From: Tetrapyrgos nigripes
Taxonomy: Eukaryota > Basidiomycota > Agaricomycetes > Agaricales > Campanellaceae
Assembly: GCA_013368315.1 (NCBI GenBank)
Contig: JAACJM010000038.1
Location: 310,001 to 374,000 of the forward strand
Direction of reading: 5' to 3'
Length of the DNA stretch: 64,000 nt
Part shown: piece after piece, positions 57,930 to 64,000 of the stretch
Layout: each line of letters starts with the position of its first letter
How positions within the stretch are numbered: the first letter of the stretch is position 1
Notes under the pieces: generated by a model
The model's database searches: none
Seen by the model: the letters and a program-made list of their open reading frames with translations, nothing else
Told to the model about the DNA's origin: nothing
Position numbers and translations under genes: made by a program

Positions 57930-58880
57930 TTACCATGTAAACCCCATATGCGTATTCCTCGGCTGTGACATATTCGTCGTACCAGCCTCGTTCCCATACT
58001 CACTCCTCCTAGGGTCCCACCTGCCATGGTATGGTCCTCTCAACGCTCCGTTGTTCTGAGAAACGAAGAGAATCTCGATGATAAAGATGATAGTTGCGAC
58101 GATCCAACTGATCCAGACGAAAGCGAGGAACGCGGTAAGGATTCGGCAGGCCTTAAATCCCCAGCAGGAGGAGAGGTCGCCCCAACGGAGGTTGGTTTGG
58201 GGAGGGTTGCTTGCGTGCTTTGTTTTGAGGTTGTCCAAATGGTAATATGGAACGAAACGGGACAAGGACGGAGGAAAGAGGACCAGGAATGAGTATCTAA
58301 TATCCGAGTAGTGATTTAATGATACGTACCGTGGCTATAGCAGCTCCAACCAACCACATCACCCAAAGGATGAATAGAACGACGAATCCTCCACGGAAGG
58401 TTGAGACGAAACGAGTTTCTCTACGTTTGTGGATGACGTGGATACTGCGGTTATAATATGATCGATTCGGAGATTAGTTGAATGGTTTCAAGTTTTAACG
58501 CTCATGTGAGGGAAGAAACACGCTACGTACACATGCCATGACCACAACATCGTCAGGATTGAGGTTACGAGGAGTTCGACGACGATTGGGTCTATATATA
58601 AGTTAGAAAAGTAAATCATCGTCATTGAGTCCCTATGTGCATTTACTTGGGCTTGGGAAGATACTCACCGTGGAAGCTAACCCCAAAGTTCAGAGGGTCA
58701 CCGAGAGGTAGGTTCAGTGTGTAATGGAGCCTGGCCGCTGCTAAGCCGAGCACGACAATGGAGAAGATGGACTGTAAGACGAGATACGGTGAAGAGTTAA
58801 TCAGAAAAAGCTAGAGTTTGAGTAGCGAGTGAACCCACAAGAGCAAAGTAGAGAGCGATACGGAGAGGTGCTAAATCCAT
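57930..58880 (-). CDS. Four-helix membrane protein (MARVEL-like arrangement)
   Basis: Model read right to left: 58839-58880, 58669-58771, 58531-58591, 58330-58444 and 57930-58217, giving 202 residues. Helix 1 is IALYFALSIFSIVVLGLAAA, helix 2 VVELLVTSILTMLWSW, helix 3 GFVVLFILWVMWLVGAAIAT and helix 4 LTAFLAFVWISWIVATIIFI, followed by a polar tail. The four-helix layout with short loops and the segment WGDLSSCW before helix 4 are typical of small fungal MARVEL-type or unnamed membrane proteins. The last intron is uncertain. The nearest strong acceptor (ATATTAG at about 58298) would change frame before helix 4, so a weaker acceptor ending CAAAG at 58218 was used because it keeps helix 4. Confidence 0.65.
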
Positions 58881-60132
58881 AACTGAAGAAGGGAGTCGAT
58901 GTTTTTATTACGTTGAGAGCGAGTAGCGAGTTTGGAAAGCGGGTGCGGGTGGATAGTCAACGAAAGAAAGAGTTGGGGAAGAAGAGCTTTGATGAGTGCA
59001 GTCGTCATTCCTCATCTTTATAACGGTAAAATTGGTCCTTCTGAGGCGTGGCTCCAGTGACTGCGGTGTTGTCACGACATGAGGCTGCAATGTGCCACTG
59101 ACGAGGAGTTTACGACACTTACTGCAGCTCAGCTGGACCTGTCTGCAGCTCCGCATGCCTACTTACGTAGGAGGGCTCAAGCTGATCATATAGATAAAGC
59201 CCTCGATTTCATACGAGATTAGAGCTGGACCGGCGGCAGTGCTATAATGCTATGAGGAGGATTGACAGAAAACACGCGTTCTGCAGCCTGTTATCAGGTT
59301 TTACTCTGGTCGTCTGCGGGCGATGAAAGTTGCAGATTCGAATTATCTTACGACACTAAAGTTCTTGAATGTTCTATGAGGTCTAAATAAATCGTGTTTT
59401 CAGAAATGAGCGCGGTCATGACGCAAGACTGACCCTTTCTGTGCGTTTCGGTCAAATTGGATGCTGAGCAATATGAGCTCGGACCTTCTCCGAAACGGCA
59501 AAAAACCGAGATAGGGTATGCGGCCGAGGAGAACCATGACCAACATGGTCAAAACATGGTCATGGTTTGAAGGCAAGTTTGTGGTCCTGGGAAAAGCTTT
59601 CCGAATTTAGGAAGAAAACGGCATCACATGCCACTGCACGCACGACGTGTCGCGTACTAAAATTTCATAGACATTTCGCGTCCCGGAGACAGAACTTGCT
59701 CCACTGCAGACATCCTTTCAGGAAGAATTGTAGGAATGGTGATGGTCATTGGTGTATATGGATGATATTACGCAGAATCATATCCTATATAATGCGGGAA
59801 CCACAGGAGAACCCGAGGAGAACCTAGTAAAGTAAAAGTATTGTATACGTAGTACTACTCTATAGGCCTTATACGCTACATTTCTATCAGTAAACCAAAG
59901 AAGTTTGTATACCTACCAATACAGAGTAAAGAGAAAGAGAGAAAGGCGACGCCGATTGATAAATAAGCCATAAGTACAACATAAAAACTATCTACCCAAT
60001 CAAGAAACCTTGAAAGCGACGCAATTCCAGAAGAAAACCAAAAGAAAGAATCACACAAAAGAAACAGAAACGACAAACCACAACATTAGCACACCCAGAG
60101 ACACCAAAAACCCATCACTCTCACTCTCACTC
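58881..60132. other. Intergenic, about 1.25 kb
   Basis: No supported gene. The left part holds the promoter of the membrane protein (minus strand), and the right part before 60133 is the 3' flank of the SET gene. An 86-codon plus frame at 59567-59827 has no features. Confidence 0.5.
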
Positions 60133-62818
60133 TCACCCTCTCCTCGCTTTCCACCCCCACAAAGGAAACACCTTCGGGTCCTCCAACCACGAATCCAACA
60201 CTTTTACATGCGCCTTCAACTCTCTCATCGACGCCTTATCAAACGACGACCCGGACGTACTAGTATTTCCTAGCGAATTCGCCATCCCCCACCTAACATC
60301 CCTCCCCTTCCTCACCCATTTTATAAACTCCTTCCTATCACCGAGAGCACCATAACACATCCCCAAGGCATCGATGTGTTTGAGCCAGGTTGAGGGTTCT
60401 TCTGTTCCTTCGTGTCCTGTTTCCAGTTCCAGTCCTGGTTCTAATTTGAGTTCGGATCCTGTTCCGTGTTTTCCTGCTCGTCCTAATTCAGGTGAAGGTG
60501 ATGGTCCTGGTGAGGGTTCGACGCAGCCATGGCCCGCACCGGCACAAACCCCGGACACCCCAACCCAACCAACTCCAACCCCTCTCTCATCCTCAACTCC
60601 AACAACCTCTTATGCGTATTGATCAACACATCCCAGGGAATTTGGCCAGAGGAGTCTGAGCACCATTCTTCGAATGTCGGAATGGCGCGTTTTTTGTGTG
60701 ACTTTTTTGCTGTACTGGAACCACCGATACCTGTACTGGTACTGGTAGCACCGTCTCGGCCGACTCCAGCAGCAGTGGTAGCGAAACCTGAATCAAGGGA
60801 AACAACCCCACCTCCTTCCTCGCCCTATCGCTCCTATGTACCCCATCCGCTTCTGTCCATGGAATATCGCAGTATTCACAGCGACAGTCAAAGTTGTACA
60901 AGTGGTGAAGGAGGAGACGGCGGGAGTGACGGGGGAGGAACAGGGCTGGGAGGGATGGGGTTTTCGATATTTGGGATCCGGAGGTTTTGGAGCTGGAAGT
61001 TAGGGACGTCAGGGAGGAGGAAGTCGACGTAGAAGTCGACATGGAAATCGTGGAAACACCAGACGGAGAAACGTATGGCGACACCGACAGTGACGGCAAC
61101 AGTAACGGTGACGGTGACGCAAAGCTAGATGCAGAAGAGAGGAGTGGGGAAGAGGCGGAAGAGAGAATTGCATCGGAATGGGTAGAAGGACGGAAACGGA
61201 AAGATAAGGAACAGTAATCTCATCACCGGGCCTCAAATCACGGTTGGCGTGCAAAGTGAGAGTGAGAGTGGAGGGGTTGAAGGTGGGCAAGGCGGAGGGG
61301 CCGCAGCTGGATGTCGAGAAAAGATGAGAAAAGACGATAGTGAGCGAGCGGCAAAAAAAAAAAGAAGGAAAGAGGAAAAAAGGGACAAAGATAAAAAAAA
61401 ACACGGAATGAAAAGAATTGATGGGATAAAGAGACTCACCTATGATTACACCTCGCACTCTTCACAAACAATGCTTTACACATCTGACCGCCCAGCTCGA
61501 CATCGAATGCGTTTGTTTTGAGGATGCCTTCGGCTGTCTTTTCTGTCTTTGCATTCTCCGAATTACGAGCCGAGTCAGACTTAGTGTCGCCCAACCCCTC
61601 GACAAACCTCCTCACATCCCCTTTCAAGCCTTTAAACACTGTTTCTACCATGGCCAAGTTTCCGGTACCATTCCCACTTCTACCAGCCCCATCATCTGTC
61701 TGACTCTGACTCTGACTCTCAAAGTCAGACGCAAAACCAGAGTTAGCAACAACAACTACAGCTCTCTCCCTACACACCACCTCTCCCTTCCTCACCGGTC
61801 TCTTCGCAAACATGCCCAGCCCGGAGATGCAGCCACTGGAGACGGTTATACGGAGGGGGTGGTCGAGCGTGTAGGGATACGGGGTCTTTGTACTAGCGTT
61901 GGTGGTGCCGGAAGAGGAAGAGTGGGAAGGGGTGGAGGATGGAGAAGGCCCACCGACGGGGAGGATGACTATGTTGTCGTCATCTTTGGGATGAAGAGGA
62001 CTGGGTGTAGAGTGAGAAAGACGAGGCAACTCGAAGCGAGAAAGGTGAGGTAGATAGACGAGACATTCATCTGGCACTTTAGGAGAATCAGAGTCTCCGA
62101 AGGTAATTCTCTGGATGTGGGCGTGGGCTTCGGGAGTGGTTTTTGAAGAAGGAAGGGTGACGTTTAGGTCTAGGTCGAGGTTTGGAGACGAAAAGTACAC
62201 GACCTGAGAATGCGAATGCGAACCAGGACCAGGACCAGCGTCAACACCTCGAGCCTTAACCGGCATCTGTGCCTGCATCACGGACTCGGAACTGGTCTTA
62301 GCTTTGGGTGTAGGTTTGGGTTGCTGAGTCTCTGCGAAACGCGCTCGTTTGGGTGAAGGCTGGGCATGAGCGATGTCGACATGTTGAGCATGAGCATGGA
62401 CGCCGACACCGACGGATCCGTTGGACCCATGCCCATGACCATGAGAAGACGCGCTGCCTGCGTGATAAGTCTGGGATTGGGAGCGAGAAGACGCGGTCAT
62501 TTGGGAGTGGGATTGAATCTGGTAGGAAGAGCGTTTATGGTCATGATGTTGATGATGGGAAAGATGAGATTGAGATTGAGATTGGGGATGAGGAGGACTA
62601 GGACTGGTGGCACGGGGCTGTGGTTTGAGATTGCCAACTTGCTCGTAGGAGCAAACGACAGCGACACCGGTGCGAGTGCCACTGTTCATATCTCTGCCCA
62701 GCAGAGGTTGAGCGACGCGTCTATTTTGAGTTTGAGAGGGCATTGACGCGTTAGGGTACTGAGAGGGTTGGGAGAATCGGGGAGGAGAGCCCGATGCGCG
62801 TTTCGATGGGACAGACAT
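60133..62818 (-). CDS. SET-domain protein
   Basis: SET domains transfer methyl groups to lysines. Exon 1 (61440-62818) encodes a ~380-residue Ser/Gln/His-rich disordered N-terminus, then the start of SET (ITVSSGCISGLGMFAKRPVR, KGEVVCRERAVVVV). It ends inside the RCNHSCGPSA motif, the NHSC core, which is completed by exon 2 starting at 61306. That exon continues with LRPGDEITVPYL. Next come the post-SET-like cysteines YNFDCRCEYCDIPW near 60880, then IPWDVLINTHKRLLELRMRE near 60620. The gene ends with a helical tail, HIDALGMCYGALGDRKEFIK, to a stop at 60133. Borders of the introns between about 61180 and 60420 could not be fixed with certainty, because frame changes there need introns with weak signals. 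The order SET, Cys cluster, C-terminal helices resembles SMYD/SET-type fungal proteins without a MYND finger. Confidence 0.75.
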
Positions 62819-63876
62819 AATAAGATTAAGCGTAGGCGCAGTCTTAGGATTTGTAGAAAGAGTCGAGTAGGATAATGAATATGAGAGTCGTTCTAGAAAA
62901 CAAAACCAAAAGCAGAGGGGCAGAGTCAGTGTCAACGGGTTACACGTTATATAAAGGAGTGGAGACGCACAATGAACACCTAGGAATGGCAATGGTCATA
63001 GTCAAAGTGTCGGTCGGTCGTGTGGTGTGGTTGGTCGTCGTGGAAATGAGTCAAAGCGTATGTCCAAATTTGGAAGGGAGGACACGAAAAGAAAAGAACA
63101 ATGCGAATAATATGTCTAAGGTCCCAAGACAACGCGAACGCGTGGTTTTCCAGGTTTGGAGATCAATAGCGAGTGGAATACGGATATATAGGGAAAGATG
63201 CTTGTTTGGTGACGGGTCCATCACAAAGGGAGGGAGTCTGAGTTGGAAGCGAAGCTGGTGTCAAGTTGAGCGTTAGCACATAGTGTGAATACGATAACGA
63301 CAACGAGGTGGAGAGGTAGAAGGTGAAAGGCTTAGTAGGTAGAAGCGACGTGTTTAATATCTGAGGGGCATTGGGAGACAAAAAAGATAGATAGTAAAGA
63401 TGAAGAACAAGATAATCACCTTTTTAAAAGAGATACGCCATGTTATTGTCATAGCCTTTCCTCAGATGCGGGTGATGCACGAGGAGAAAACATGGATACC
63501 ACAACAATAATTTGGAGTGGACCACAGCAATCCAGCGATAATCAGACATTATCTATGTTCCGATATCGACGTATACACGAGGCATGGTTAGAATTTATCC
63601 TTTTCAGGATCCGAGTCTATAGAGGTCTATAGTTGGGATTAACGTTCATGAAGGACGACTTCGGAGTGGAAAACAAAAAAGGTAAGGCTGTGCCTCGCGT
63701 TTAAACCCCGTGTTCTGGGCACGTGTATATGACGCGTCCATTTTTTGTCTCGAACTAAGAGTCTTTACTTATGATTACTAAGAGTCGCACCCCAATCTTG
63801 CCCGTACGAGGGCGTGTACAAGAAGAGACAAAGGTACTGCCGAAATTCAGGCGGTTCATGTCGACGGTCGGGTAGG
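62819..63876. other. Intergenic, promoter side of the SET gene
   Basis: Nothing coding is supported. Pyrimidine-rich minus-strand leader sequence lies next to the SET start codon, and the remainder is spacer between divergent genes. Confidence 0.5.
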
Positions 63877-64000
63877 ACTATATATTGAAAACTCATATCT
63901 TCCTTCATCCCAAAACCGCTTCGTTTCATCTTACCGTAGTCAACGCCTCCAGACTAAGAACGCAAGCAACCCTCCTCAGACCTACCTCAGATGGGGTGAC
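63877..64000 (+). promoter_or_regulatory. Promoter and possible start codon of a gene running off the right edge
   Basis: CTATATATT near 63878-63886 is a TATA-like box. It is followed by a CT-rich leader and an ATG at 63991 (ATGGGGTGAC). GGTGAC just after the ATG could be a splice donor, as in other short first exons of this window. Only ten bases of coding sequence would be visible, so this is a suggestion. Confidence 0.3.

Noticed and set aside
61233..61439. Hydrophobic Phe/Leu/Ser-rich minus-strand frame
   Set aside because: It spans the pyrimidine-rich intron 1 of the SET gene. The correct reading splices it out to complete the NHSC motif.
1..64000. CRISPR array or prokaryotic operon signals
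   Set aside because: The intron-rich fungal gene structure excludes this. No array of identical short repeats with unique spacers was seen.

Overview
This is nuclear DNA of a filamentous basidiomycete, most likely an agaricomycete. The genes are dense and carry many short introns of about 50-70 bp, and genes lie on both strands. There is a decayed Plavaka-type transposase, and several families typical of Agaricomycetes are present: a DUF6533-like membrane protein, an F-box protein, MYND and ankyrin-MYND proteins, an RHS/Crinkler-like NTPase, and small secreted proteins. Gene models were built by hand from splice sites and reading-frame phase. Where exon coordinates are given, the exon lengths sum to a multiple of three.  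LAYOUT. 1-5.2 kb holds a Plavaka transposase relic with in-frame stops. 5.2-8.1 kb is gene-poor. 8.2-9.5 kb is a 346-aa seven-helix-type membrane protein on the minus strand. 9.5-14.1 kb is a duplication-rich block. It holds a ~1.03 kb direct repeat in two copies, each with an intact and identical U6 snRNA gene, and the second copy begins inside the 3' end of a small secreted protein gene. 15.7-19.1 kb is a 526-aa membrane-anchored low-complexity protein with a 15-nt microexon between introns of 1,025 and 640 bp. 19.1-24.7 kb is repeat-rich: a 90-bp direct repeat, a ~1.86 kb terminal-inverted-repeat unit with arrays of the motif CCATAC/GTATGG, and a 493-bp foldback element directly abutting it. 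24.8-26.7 kb is the RHS/Crinkler-like NTPase. 27.5-33 kb holds a MYND-finger protein, an Old Yellow Enzyme pseudogene and an F-box protein. 33.3 kb is a 78-aa secreted protein with ten cysteines.  34.8-49.3 kb is a run of conserved minus-strand genes: a membrane-anchored TAP-like serine hydrolase, a GH78 alpha-L-rhamnosidase, a HAPSTR1/C16orf72-like protein and a full-length ABCC (MRP-type) transporter. 49.6-50.4 kb is an intradiol dioxygenase pseudogene. 50.4-52.7 kb is empty. 52.8-55.5 kb is a 661-aa secreted protein with an immunoglobulin-like beta-sandwich region. 55.9-58.9 kb holds an ankyrin-MYND protein and a four-helix membrane protein. 60.1-62.8 kb is a SET-domain protein. A promoter, and possibly a start codon, sit at the right edge.  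No shared pathway ties these genes together. The secreted rhamnosidase, the membrane serine hydrolase, the dioxygenase relic and the small secreted proteins fit a plant-litter or plant-associated lifestyle, but that is inference. The most unusual signals are the microexons (15 nt and 19 nt), the duplicated U6 unit that replaced the end of a secreted-protein gene, the nested inverted-repeat elements beside the NTPase gene, and an intact-looking 30-codon three-exon reading frame inside one of those elements.
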